Of a DNA stretch of 16,881 nucleotides, positions 7,057 through 14,842 are shown one piece after another. The notes beneath the pieces are model-generated. The model was not told the origin of the DNA. It ran no database searches and saw only the letters and a program-made list of their open reading frames with translations. The translations under genes were made by a program, and so were the position numbers. Position 1 is the stretch's first letter. Every line of letters starts with the position of its first letter. The stretch is from assembly GCA_029939595.1 (NCBI GenBank), contig JAOZSQ010000050.1:1-16881 (forward strand), written 5' to 3'. Source of the stretch: EX4572-165 sp002254885. Its GTDB lineage: Archaea; Thermoplasmatota; E2; DHVEG-1.

Positions 7057-9525
7057 TTAAAAAATAATATCAATTTTTGTAGAAAAACTGCCTCCATGTG
7101 TCCAATTACATTGGAGTGTTCGATCAATTCCAACTAAACCATTTTTTGATTCAACAGAAGAAAAATCACCGGTTATTACACAATCTTTCAGATGTATAGT
7201 ATGTTCATCAACAATAGTTAATGGAGCATCAATCAATGGGACATAGATGCCAGTACATGCAAGACCATGATCTAGAACAGAAATCTCTATGGGATCAATA
7301 GATAAGATAATTTTATCTTTTAATGAATTGACATGAATTGTAAAAGTAATTTTATGATATTTTGATTTCATATTGATTGTTGCCGTTGTATTTGATATGC
7401 AATGAATAGAGTGGGACTTGATATGGTTGAAGAAAAAATCAAAATACTTGGTTTTTCGAATTTTTGGTGCTTTCACTCCTGTGAAGACATATTTTACATC
7501 TTTTACACCAAGAACATATTTTCCAATAGAACCACGTAACCGCATCATTATTTTTTGTTTAAGTTTATTATAAAACGTATATGGGCCATTCAATGAAAGG
7601 CTGATTCCATGTTCTCCAAGTTTCACATTTTTAAGAAACGTTATTTGACCTCGTGAGGAATCAAAAGAGCAAACAAGTTCATCATCATAATGAATATGTA
7701 AAAAGTGCTTATCTTTTTTCATATTGAAAAGTTCATTATTGAATTGCTTTGTTTTTCCCTTTTCTTTCTTTCTTTTTTTATCCATAAACTGATAGGATGC
7801 ATTCATAAGCTCAACTGTTGCAAATGTTTGCTCCATTGGGATTGATTCAAGGGTCGAGTTATACATGGGAAACACACCCTCAGACATACCGCCTGTGTGA
7901 GAAATAAAAGGTAAAACAGACTGATAACAAATCTTTGCTAAATCATTCCAAATCTTGTCTTTTGAATACTTTTTCAATCGAAGAAAAAGAGAGACAACCC
8001 ATACAGTTTCATAGGGCGAAACACGCGGAGTGATAGAATAAGATATTGGATGAATGGTATATGCAAACTTCCACTGTTTCGTATCAAAAGTATACATCCA
8101 CGAGGCGAGATACCAGGCGTAATTAAATGCCTGTTGAAGATATTCATCTTTTTTTGTATGGTCATATCCATCAAGAAATGCATGGATGATTGATACAGCT
8201 GAAAACGCTTCTGGTTCATTAATACCGATATCTCTCAAGCCATGAAGGCAGATAGGATAAGAGTTGTTAAGAAAGCTAAGGCCTTGTTCTGCGGCTTTTT
8301 GATAATCAGGGTTTTTATATATTTCAGCAGCAAGAAATAATGCACGAACCGCTTCCCCAGATCCTCCAAAAGTTGTGTATTCTTCAAGTTTTTCAGGTCT
8401 AAAACGGATGATGCCTTCATGACGGATTGCCATAGGCCAAGAGCCATCATTTTTTTGGGTTGATATGATATAGTTTAAGGTTTGCTGAATTCGTTTTTTT
8501 AATGCATCATCAGGGTTTCTTTTAATATAATTTAAAAGATGATATGATATAGTTGCTTGTCCACCAGGGTAACCAGCATATCCGCAATCCATATAGAAAA
8601 AACCTCTCAGACCTTCTTTGTTAAGATATGTCATATTATACCAGATCAATCCATCTCCCTGTTTTGATGGTATCCTTGAAAGATGGGGGTTGGTAAAATG
8701 TTTCTTTAATTTCTCAGTCCATTCGATAATGTCCTTATCATTTTGGGTTTGATTCCATTGGGAAAAATAATCTAAACGAACTGCTTCATAAGAAAGAAGG
8801 GAGTGACTTGAATTCTGAAAAGTAAAACCTGGCTGATGTTTCCATGGAAGTTGGAGAAATGAACCGGTGAGCGCATCATAAGATCGCCATAATGCTTGTT
8901 TCCCTTTTTTAAATGTATTTTCAACGTTTTGCAGCTTTGATGGTTCTGGAAGTTTATGGGAGATAAATGATTTCACTGCATCTGTCCAATCTTCATATTT
9001 TGTTGTTTTTATTGAGAAGCGAAAAGTATTTCCTGCTTGTAAATCAAGATTAATCTCTCTTTTTTTTCCAAATCCTAGCCAGGCACTTTTTTTTTCTTTG
9101 ATACAATAATTATTGAAAAGGTAAAACGATATGATATAATTATCATCATTTTCAACAAGTGAAATAAATGGAAATATCTCCTTATCATTTAGTTTGATGA
9201 ATGGGTCAAATTCAATACAGATACATTCATCTTCAAATTGCAAGATCAGCAAAGGCATCTTCACATAAATAAGAGATCTACAAAGTTTTCCATCAAAGGT
9301 TTCATCAATTATTTTTGTCGTATAATATGTAGTAAATGGATAAGGTAAAGAAATATCATTTTCTAACGAAAATCTATCATTTGAATACCACATTCCACCG
9401 ATAAAACTGTAAGAAAGAGGTTTTTTTTTAATAGATATCTGCTTTAAAAGCATCACATCATTAGCTTTCGAAATCGTATAGATATCACTTTTGATTAAAA
9501 AACATTCATCCTCTTTATCTACCAT
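7057..9525 (-). CDS. 822-residue (alpha/alpha)-toroid-like protein, probably carbohydrate-active
   Basis: I do not recognise a specific family. Three parts are visible. Residues about 1-190 are rich in beta-strand pattern. Residues 200-580 are paired helices with aromatic and glycine-rich turns, and the basic linker at 582-593 leads to a beta-rich C-terminus at 600-822. The helical part contains QKNDGSW at 357-363, like the QW motif of alpha/alpha barrels. Conserved-looking turns include GYAGYPGG at 315-322 and FGGSGEAVRAL at 386-396. This beta / alpha-alpha / beta layout occurs in polysaccharide lyases, some glycosidases and glucuronyl C5-epimerases. There is no signal peptide or membrane segment, so it should act in the cytosol, and the terpene-cyclase DxDD motif is absent. 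AAGGT lies about 5 bases before ATG. It sits 17 bases after the GT4 gene, so a role in modifying the same glycan is inferred. Confidence 0.6.
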   Translation of the reverse strand: MVDKEDECFLIKSDIYTISKANDVMLLKQISIKKKPLSYSFIGGMWYSNDRFSLENDISLPYPFTTYYTTKIIDETFDGKLCRSLIYVKMPLLILQFEDECICIEFDPFIKLNDKEIFPFISLVENDDNYIISFYLFNNYCIKEKKSAWLGFGKKREINLDLQAGNTFRFSIKTTKYEDWTDAVKSFISHKLPEPSKLQNVENTFKKGKQALWRSYDALTGSFLQLPWKHQPGFTFQNSSHSLLSYEAVRLDYFSQWNQTQNDKDIIEWTEKLKKHFTNPHLSRIPSKQGDGLIWYNMTYLNKEGLRGFFYMDCGYAGYPGGQATISYHLLNYIKRNPDDALKKRIQQTLNYIISTQKNDGSWPMAIRHEGIIRFRPEKLEEYTTFGGSGEAVRALFLAAEIYKNPDYQKAAEQGLSFLNNSYPICLHGLRDIGINEPEAFSAVSIIHAFLDGYDHTKKDEYLQQAFNYAWYLASWMYTFDTKQWKFAYTIHPISYSITPRVSPYETVWVVSLFLRLKKYSKDKIWNDLAKICYQSVLPFISHTGGMSEGVFPMYNSTLESIPMEQTFATVELMNASYQFMDKKRKKEKGKTKQFNNELFNMKKDKHFLHIHYDDELVCSFDSSRGQITFLKNVKLGEHGISLSLNGPYTFYNKLKQKIMMRLRGSIGKYVLGVKDVKYVFTGVKAPKIRKTKYFDFFFNHIKSHSIHCISNTTATINMKSKYHKITFTIHVNSLKDKIILSIDPIEISVLDHGLACTGIYVPLIDAPLTIVDEHTIHLKDCVITGDFSSVESKNGLVGIDRTLQCNWTHGGSFSTKIDIIF

Positions 9526-9542
9526 AGAAACCTTTATGCCTA

Positions 9543-10508
9543 TTAATCAATTATTTTTTCATATAGCTTTGTATGATCTTGTGCCATTTTTTCAATGGTA
9601 TAATTCATGACAACATCTGATTTTTTTCTATATGTATCTAAGGTTTTTTCATCAAATTTTTTCTCATTCAGCTCTTTTATATTCTTAAAATAAAGTAGGT
9701 TATCGCCAAAAGCCTCCCTAAATTCTTCGACATCACGAGCAATTAATGGAAGTCCCATAGATAAAGCCTCTAACATTACAATTGAATGTCCTTCTGCATA
9801 TGAAGGCATAAAAAAAACATCCGCAGCAGAATATGCATCAGTAATATCTTCAATGAACCCAGGAAAAATTGTATTATCACTACGTTGTTCTATTTCTCGT
9901 TTAATCTTAGTGTAATCTTTTGAAAATAAGTTATATGGAAAACCTCCAACCCATAGAAAACAAAATTTAGGATGTTGTCTTGCTAATTTCAAAAAATCAT
10001 ATATTCCTTTACGGGGCGTACGTTGTGCAACAGTTAGAACAACTGTTTTGTCTTTTTCAATACCATATTTTTTTCTAAAACTTTTACGTTTTATGTCATT
10101 TTGAACATTTTTTTCTGTATCAATTCCATTATAAATAGTTGATATTTCAGGTTTACATTGAATGTCTATAAGTTCTTTTTTACACTTTTCAGAAACGGCG
10201 ACTATATGATCAAATTTATTATATAATGGTACATATAACCAGTTGACCGCACGAGGAAAAGCAAGATTTCCTGTGTTTAAATTTGGTGTAGAATGTGCAG
10301 TTATGACTTTTTTCCCATGGAATCGTTTAGCATACAACATTGATCGCGGTCCAAATGTGTGGAAATGAGCAAGATCATAATCAAATGATTTATCATTCCA
10401 ACTAACATCAATCTTTTTTGATAATTCATTGAATAAATTCTTAGCAGCAGTTGCACATCCAAGATATTTGAAAGCACCACTATCCTCAATAATAAAGTTG
10501 ATTTTCAT
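9543..10508 (-). CDS. Family 4 glycosyltransferase (GT-B fold)
   Basis: This 321-residue retaining-type glycosyltransferase would transfer a sugar from a nucleotide donor on the cytosolic face. The C-terminal Rossmann half has RTPRKG at 163-168 for donor phosphate contact and EGHSIVMLE at 239-247, the E-x7-E signature of GT4 enzymes. The N-terminal half has HFHTFGP at 49-55 and ITAHSTPN at 69-76, and IYNGID at 125-130 lies just before the second domain. Several bacterial glycolipid synthases share the AEGHSIVMLEALSMGLP pattern, so a lipid acceptor is possible, but neither donor nor acceptor can be fixed. GAGGAG at 10519-10524 precedes ATG by about 10 bases. It lies 44 bases after the GT-C gene and 17 bases before the 822-residue protein gene, so an operon is likely. 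Confidence 0.87.
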   Translation of the reverse strand: MKINFIIEDSGAFKYLGCATAAKNLFNELSKKIDVSWNDKSFDYDLAHFHTFGPRSMLYAKRFHGKKVITAHSTPNLNTGNLAFPRAVNWLYVPLYNKFDHIVAVSEKCKKELIDIQCKPEISTIYNGIDTEKNVQNDIKRKSFRKKYGIEKDKTVVLTVAQRTPRKGIYDFLKLARQHPKFCFLWVGGFPYNLFSKDYTKIKREIEQRSDNTIFPGFIEDITDAYSAADVFFMPSYAEGHSIVMLEALSMGLPLIARDVEEFREAFGDNLLYFKNIKELNEKKFDEKTLDTYRKKSDVVMNYTIEKMAQDHTKLYEKIID

Positions 10509-10552
10509 AAACCATCTACTCCTCTAATATAAAACTAGTTTAAAAAAATATA

Positions 10553-12340
10553 CTATTTCCTGAATTGTGAATAATTAACTTTATAGATCTCAATCCAATG
10601 TTCTTCAACAAGTTGATTGTTTAATGTTGCATTTCGATAGATTAATTCAAATGGGGGTTTCAAGAATTTTTCATATGAATTATTGTTAAAATAATAATAA
10701 TGACCATCATCAACATTGATTACTTTTTCAAACATAATATCATCAATGATAACATGATTGATCTTCAACCGTTGCAATTCTTCAAAACATGCAGAACTAT
10801 TATTGGCAGTCCATATGGTCTTAGTGATGTTATATTCTCCGAGGGGCATGTCAAATCCGGTGGCCCATGTAAGCATTAAGATACGATGATCTGATGCAAT
10901 AACACTTGAATTACTCATATTTCCCTGCATCCAATCAAGGCAATTAATACATGGATCAGAAACCCGTTCGTCAATATGTTCTAAGGAATCAATCGTAGGA
11001 TAAGCAACAATCATATTTGAAATAAATAAAACAATAATGCTTCCAACCAATGCAATCTTTTTCTTGCGATGAACTGTCTGCATTGATGGAGTATATTTAT
11101 TAAAAATATTTTTAATTCTACTATCTTGATAATCCTTGATAAACTCATTTAATGTTAAGGCCGCGGGGATACAAAGCGGGACGATAAGATATTCTAAATG
11201 TCTATCGGGAAACAATCCACCTGATACGATTGCATATAGAAATGATATAAAAATTCCAATGATCCATCCTTTAACAAACGCATGTCCTTTCTGTGCTTTA
11301 AGAAAAGAGAACCCTGCAATACCAAAACTAATCAGAAACATCATTGGAATTGATAGAATCAAGGCAAGAGGTGTAAGTGAGGCTTTTACTCCTGGAAGAC
11401 CGGTAATAGAAACAATGATTGATAGAATACCTATGAGTAAAACCATTATGGTGATTGTTTTTTCTTTTGAATAATTCTTAAAAAATTGTCGTTGAAGAAA
11501 ATTTGGATATTGTTTTTTCCAGAATCTAATAAAAAGAACTCCACTGAATATAAATGCATAAAAAAGCAATATGATCACTGTTGGTGGTAAAAACATTTTT
11601 TTTGTAAAGAACCCAAAGACTGGAGTTGCAATAAAACCCCAGTATCCAAATGCAAGGGTTGCTGCAAGACCAATGTAAAAGAGAAGATGATACAGATGTT
11701 TTGATCTGACATGTTTCTCTGTTGTATAATAGAAAACCATGAAGGTTATACTTATCAGATAAAAATAGGTTGTAAAATGATGTGATAAAATAAGAAGAAC
11801 TGTTGAGAAAAATAAAGGTATAATATATTTCTGATCCTTCACATATTTTATAAAGAAATAAAATGAGAGCATCATAAAGAAATGTCCAACAGTTAATGGT
11901 GCTGCATGACTGGTTTGATATACATGAAATGTTGAAACAGAGAGCAATGCAGATGCAAGAATGGCGATTCTTTTATTTCCAATTAGGTCTTTAACGATAA
12001 AATAAAAAATTGGGATTGTCAATCCACCAAGAATCGGTGCGATTTTTGGCATAAGTTGAATTACTTCAATACCGGTAATCCAATGAACAACTCCTGTAAT
12101 TGTATAAAGAACTGGGAAATATTGATACGATGATCCCCATCCATCATAGAAATTAATAAACTCTTTTGTTTCTATAAATGAGTTAGTAAGACCATAATAA
12201 ATTCCAAAATCCACTCCCCACGCAGCATTCAATAATGAAGGCAGCATCCGAAGAAAAATACCAATGAATGTGATAATCATCAACCAAAATAGCCAGTGAT
12301 GAATTAATAATGACATCTTAGTTGATTGGTTCCAATTCAT
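10553..12340 (-). CDS. GT-C-like multi-pass membrane glycosyltransferase with extracellular C-terminal domain
   Basis: The 595-residue protein has an N-terminal membrane helix at about 14-32, then a loop with WGVDFGIYYG at 41-50. Asp44 there occupies the place of the catalytic acid in GT-C enzymes, which use lipid-phosphate sugars on the outer membrane face. Roughly ten more hydrophobic segments run to about residue 445. A soluble domain of about 150 residues follows. It contains eight N-x-S/T sequons (N474, N477, N504, N513, N514, N553, N570, N589) and a CxxC at 464-467, consistent with an outside, glycosylated location. The WWDYG motif of oligosaccharyltransferase AglB/STT3 is absent, so it is not that enzyme. 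GGAG at about 12348-12351 precedes ATG by 7 bases. It sits between the two cytosolic glycosyltransferase genes. A polymerase or other lipid-linked-sugar role is possible. Confidence 0.7.
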   Translation of the reverse strand: MNWNQSTKMSLLIHHWLFWLMIITFIGIFLRMLPSLLNAAWGVDFGIYYGLTNSFIETKEFINFYDGWGSSYQYFPVLYTITGVVHWITGIEVIQLMPKIAPILGGLTIPIFYFIVKDLIGNKRIAILASALLSVSTFHVYQTSHAAPLTVGHFFMMLSFYFFIKYVKDQKYIIPLFFSTVLLILSHHFTTYFYLISITFMVFYYTTEKHVRSKHLYHLLFYIGLAATLAFGYWGFIATPVFGFFTKKMFLPPTVIILLFYAFIFSGVLFIRFWKKQYPNFLQRQFFKNYSKEKTITIMVLLIGILSIIVSITGLPGVKASLTPLALILSIPMMFLISFGIAGFSFLKAQKGHAFVKGWIIGIFISFLYAIVSGGLFPDRHLEYLIVPLCIPAALTLNEFIKDYQDSRIKNIFNKYTPSMQTVHRKKKIALVGSIIVLFISNMIVAYPTIDSLEHIDERVSDPCINCLDWMQGNMSNSSVIASDHRILMLTWATGFDMPLGEYNITKTIWTANNSSACFEELQRLKINHVIIDDIMFEKVINVDDGHYYYFNNNSYEKFLKPPFELIYRNATLNNQLVEEHWIEIYKVNYSQFRK

Positions 12341-12411
12341 CTTCTAACTCCTATAAAAATGGTATATCTTCTTTCAAAGGTGATAAGAGTTATTCTTTAA
12401 ATGAGTTTGGG

Positions 12412-13485
12412 TTACACAGAATATGAGATTATTTGCATCACGTTCTCAACAGCATCATCAACAGTACGTTTTGCCTTAAAACCTGTGGTTTTTTCAGTAT
12501 GAACAATATCTTTTTTTAGATTCAATAGATCTTGGTTTACTGTATAGCAAGTATTTTTCTGTTTATGATACTCTGCAAGATATTCTTGTTCTATCTGACC
12601 TGGTGTAGGTATCATTAGGGCCTTGCATCCAATCACTGAAAGATCAAGAATCGTTGAATATCCACTTCTTGAAATCACCACCTTGGACCGATTCAGAAGT
12701 TCCTCACGCTTTTCCTTAGAAAGATAAGAATATGTTTTAATGGAATCAGATTGTGTTTTATTTTGTTCCTCAGTTTTACCCAAAGTCATAACAATAGATC
12801 CATCCAGATTGTCGATTTGAGAGAGTATTTTTTCTTCAAGAATGGATCGCTGAGGTTCAGGACCAGATAATGAAATGAAATAATCAATATCTTTTTTCAT
12901 TTTTTTCTTATTAAAATCTGAAAGAACACCGACATAATGAAGTTTTTTCTCATCGATTTTTTTAAGATCATGGGAGAGTTTTCCAGAAAAACCATCGATC
13001 TGGTAATCGGGTATGATAATCTCATTAAATCTTTTAAAAAAGAATTCATTGAATGTTTCACTTCCTGTTTCAAGCATTTTAATTCGTAATGGATTAAGAA
13101 TTCGTATCTGATGAGAAATAAAAAATGATGGAATGTGTCTGCTGTACATGTCATATCTTCCATCAGAGATGATACAGTCACAATGTTGTTTTTCCAGGAT
13201 TTTTGAGAGTTGAGAAAGACCTGATTGGATCCGTTTGATGAAAAGAGGCCAGTAAATCATACTTTTTGCAATAAACTGTCTTGAATTTTCCGAGATCAAT
13301 AATGGATAATCAGGAATATCAATGTAGGAAACCGTGTTTTCCAGTTCTTTTTCAAGCAGCTGTAATGATCGATCATGAGAAATAATCGTTAGCTCATGGT
13401 TTTCTTTTAGTAATCTTCTTATAATTGGTAATGAACGTGTTGCATGACCTAATCCCCAGGAACAAAGACTATAAATGACTTTCAT
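12412..13485 (-). CDS. GT28/MurG-like glycosyltransferase (GT-B fold)
   Basis: The 357-residue protein opens with MKVIYSLCSWGLGHATRSLP, the glycine-rich acceptor-side loop with a GHATR motif typical of archaeal and bacterial MurG/UDP-sugar transferase relatives. The C-terminal half holds SRSGYSTILDL at 272-282 and PTPGQIEQEYLAE at 293-305, which match the nucleotide-sugar binding region of the GT28 family. The probable role is inverting transfer of a UDP-linked sugar to a lipid or lipid-linked acceptor in the cytosol. The real substrate is unknown, and UDP-GlcNAc would only be a guess. It is the first gene of the minus-strand cluster. The ATG has no Shine-Dalgarno motif but lies 26 bases from a TATA-like box, so the message is probably leaderless. 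A gap of 71 bases separates it from the GT-C gene. Confidence 0.85.
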   Translation of the reverse strand: MKVIYSLCSWGLGHATRSLPIIRRLLKENHELTIISHDRSLQLLEKELENTVSYIDIPDYPLLISENSRQFIAKSMIYWPLFIKRIQSGLSQLSKILEKQHCDCIISDGRYDMYSRHIPSFFISHQIRILNPLRIKMLETGSETFNEFFFKRFNEIIIPDYQIDGFSGKLSHDLKKIDEKKLHYVGVLSDFNKKKMKKDIDYFISLSGPEPQRSILEEKILSQIDNLDGSIVMTLGKTEEQNKTQSDSIKTYSYLSKEKREELLNRSKVVISRSGYSTILDLSVIGCKALMIPTPGQIEQEYLAEYHKQKNTCYTVNQDLLNLKKDIVHTEKTTGFKAKRTVDDAVENVMQIISYSV

Positions 13486-13505
13486 GATTGAGCTGATATG
13501 GTATC

Positions 13506-13517
13506 ATTTAATAAATA
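13506..13517. promoter_or_regulatory. Shared AT box between the glycan cluster and pyrF
   Basis: ATTTAATAAATA reads as TATTTATTAAAT on the minus strand, centred about 26 bases from the ATG of the GT28-like gene at 13485. This predicts a leaderless message for the whole glycan cluster. On the plus strand the same box would give pyrF a leader of about 40 bases containing its AAAGG site. A second plus-strand candidate, GATATATGG at about 13552-13560, would give a leaderless pyrF message instead. Confidence 0.45.
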
Positions 13518-13579
13518 GATGCCGAGATTTCCTAATGCTTTTTAACCTAAATGATATATGGAAAAAAAGGTCGATAGAT

Positions 13580-14392
13580 ATGAAATTTATTGAGAAATTA
13601 CAAAAAATTCAAAGAAAAAATAATAGTCTTCTTTGTGTTGGACTTGATATTGATGCAGAAAAAATCCCTTCTTTTTTATTCAAATCATCAGAAACACCTT
13701 TTATTGAGTTCAATAAGGTCGTGATTGAACAGACAAAAGATTTTGTGTGTGCATATAAACTGAATCTTGCATTTTATGAAGCATTAGGAAAAAATGGGTA
13801 TAAACTTCTTGAAAAAACACTTTCATTCATACCAAAAGACATTATCATAATACTAGATGGAAAACGAAATGATATTGGAAATACTGCAAAAAAATATGCA
13901 CAAGCATGTTATGAATCACTACATGCAGATGCAGTAACGGTTAATCCATATCTAGGGATTGATGGAGTTAAACCATTCCTAGAATATAAGGATAAATGTA
14001 GTATTATTCTATGCAGGACATCAAATGCATCCGCTAGTGATTTTCAAAATTTGGATTGTTCGGGAAAACCATTATATATTCATGTTGCTGAAAAAATTAA
14101 TAAATGGAATGAGATGGGGCAATGTGGTGTGGTTGTTGGTGCAACATATCCGGAGGAATTAAAAGAAATACGTAGTATCCTTTCAGATGACATCCCATTT
14201 TTACTGCCTGGAATTGGAAAACAAGGTGGGGATGTTGAGAAAACCGTACGTTATGGAACGAACTCAAAAGGTGAAGGTGCAATTATTAATTCATCAAGAG
14301 GAATCATATATGCAGGATCAGATAAACACTATGCTGATGATATAAGAAAAGCTGCAAGCTCGCTAAATAAAACAATAAATGAATACCGATAA
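13580..14392 (+). CDS. pyrF: Orotidine 5'-phosphate decarboxylase, type 2
   Basis: The enzyme decarboxylates OMP to UMP, the last step of pyrimidine synthesis, as a cytosolic TIM-barrel dimer. The 270-residue product has LLCVGLDID at 17-25, Lys60 in CAYKLNLAFYEA, and the catalytic DGKRNDIGNT at 93-102, which provides the Asp-x-Lys...Asp set. VTVNPYLGIDGVKPF and the phosphate loop LLPGIGKQGGD complete the barrel. The length and the LDGKRNDIGNTA wording belong to the type 2 subfamily, whereas many archaea carry a shorter form of about 210-230 residues with DLKLADIPNT. An in-frame start at 13475 would overlap the divergent gene. ATG 13580 is preferred because the protein then aligns from MKFIEKLQ and AAAGGT at 13566-13571 lies about 8 bases upstream. 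Confidence 0.93.
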   Translation: MKFIEKLQKIQRKNNSLLCVGLDIDAEKIPSFLFKSSETPFIEFNKVVIEQTKDFVCAYKLNLAFYEALGKNGYKLLEKTLSFIPKDIIIILDGKRNDIGNTAKKYAQACYESLHADAVTVNPYLGIDGVKPFLEYKDKCSIILCRTSNASASDFQNLDCSGKPLYIHVAEKINKWNEMGQCGVVVGATYPEELKEIRSILSDDIPFLLPGIGKQGGDVEKTVRYGTNSKGEGAIINSSRGIIYAGSDKHYADDIRKAASSLNKTINEYR

Positions 14393-14652
14393 AACGGTTT
14401 TTCCATAAGAAAACATTATTTACAATGAGTAATATTGCCTAATTGCCTTGATACGAAGAGCTTCATGATAAAGATGATTGAAGCAGCAAGATTGAGGATA
14501 CAAACTTGGTGTCACAAGAGTCCCTCTTTGATCGATCAGACGTAAAGTCAAGAAATGAAAAAGAGGATAACCATGGCATCATAAAGTTGTCGTGATATTT
14601 GATGTAGCATTATTCAACTGCTGCTTTTTGTTTGGATAATGGTATTGATACG

Positions 14653-14680
14653 CCCAGCAACCCTTTGTTTTGTTGTTGGG
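14653..14680 (+). other. Hairpin in the leader of the secreted-protein gene
   Basis: CCCAGCAA at 14653-14660 pairs with TTGTTGGG at 14673-14680 (eight pairs, one of them G-U) around a 12-base loop. A T-rich run at 14690-14697 follows after nine bases, then GGAGGG at 14701. The layout resembles a leader hairpin ahead of a ribosome binding site or a weak terminator. No known riboswitch class is recognised. Confidence 0.35.
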
Positions 14681-14700
14681 TGACAGCGACTTTTTCTCTT

Positions 14701-14716
14701 GGAGGGATTTGATATG
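14701..14716 (+). promoter_or_regulatory. Extra ribosome binding site and ATG in frame with the secreted protein
   Basis: GGAGGG at 14701-14706 lies 7 bases before ATG 14714, a good initiation site. The frame stays open into the secreted-protein gene and would add 43 residues, beginning MQPPIFFFF, ahead of the signal peptide. A stronger SD and a normal signal peptide at 14843 favour the downstream start. The upstream site may be an alternative start or a regulatory leader. Confidence 0.4.
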
Positions 14717-14842
14717 CAACCACCTATTTTTTTCTTTTTTATTTACAATAGCAATATTTTTATCTTGATAAACCATACCAAATGTGAACAAGTATCCTGT
14801 TTACTACCTTGGGAGGAGGGATTGTTCGGAGGTAATAATAAT

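Larger units (their letters stand above)
14393..14842 (+). other. 450-base region between pyrF and the secreted-protein gene
   Basis: No convincing gene was found here. Reading frames are short or low in complexity, and there is no tRNA pattern. The region contains a perfect 6-bp stem (14460-14465 with 14479-14484), a 7-bp stem CCTCTTT/AAAGAGG (14523-14529 with 14560-14566) enclosing TGATCGATCA, and the 8-bp hairpin at 14653-14680. Several ribosome-binding-like purine tracts follow (14701-14706, 14811-14820, 14829-14834). A T-run at 14398-14402 right after pyrF may help end that transcript. The rest may be a long 5' leader or a small RNA, but neither can be shown. Confidence 0.4.

Noticed and set aside
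7057..9525. Squalene-hopene or other terpene cyclase, suggested by a QW-like motif and nearby isoprenoid genes
   Set aside because: Only one QW-like motif is present, the DxDD catalytic motif is absent, and the gene lies in the glycosyltransferase cluster rather than the isoprenoid operon.
11136..11474. Plus-strand frame of 112 codons inside the GT-C gene
   Set aside because: It lies wholly antisense to a well-supported membrane protein gene and its composition follows from that gene's codons.
10553..12340. Oligosaccharyltransferase AglB/STT3
   Set aside because: The size and GT-C-like loop are suggestive, but the WWDYG signature is missing and the C-terminal domain does not resemble AglB.
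14579..14791. Minus-strand frame of 70 codons in the long gap
   Set aside because: The sequence is Asn/Lys-rich low complexity with no recognisable family. It crosses the hairpin and SD region of the plus-strand gene.
14393..14842. tRNA or known riboswitch in the gap
   Set aside because: No cloverleaf, no GTTCGA-type T-loop, and no match I can recognise to common riboswitch cores.
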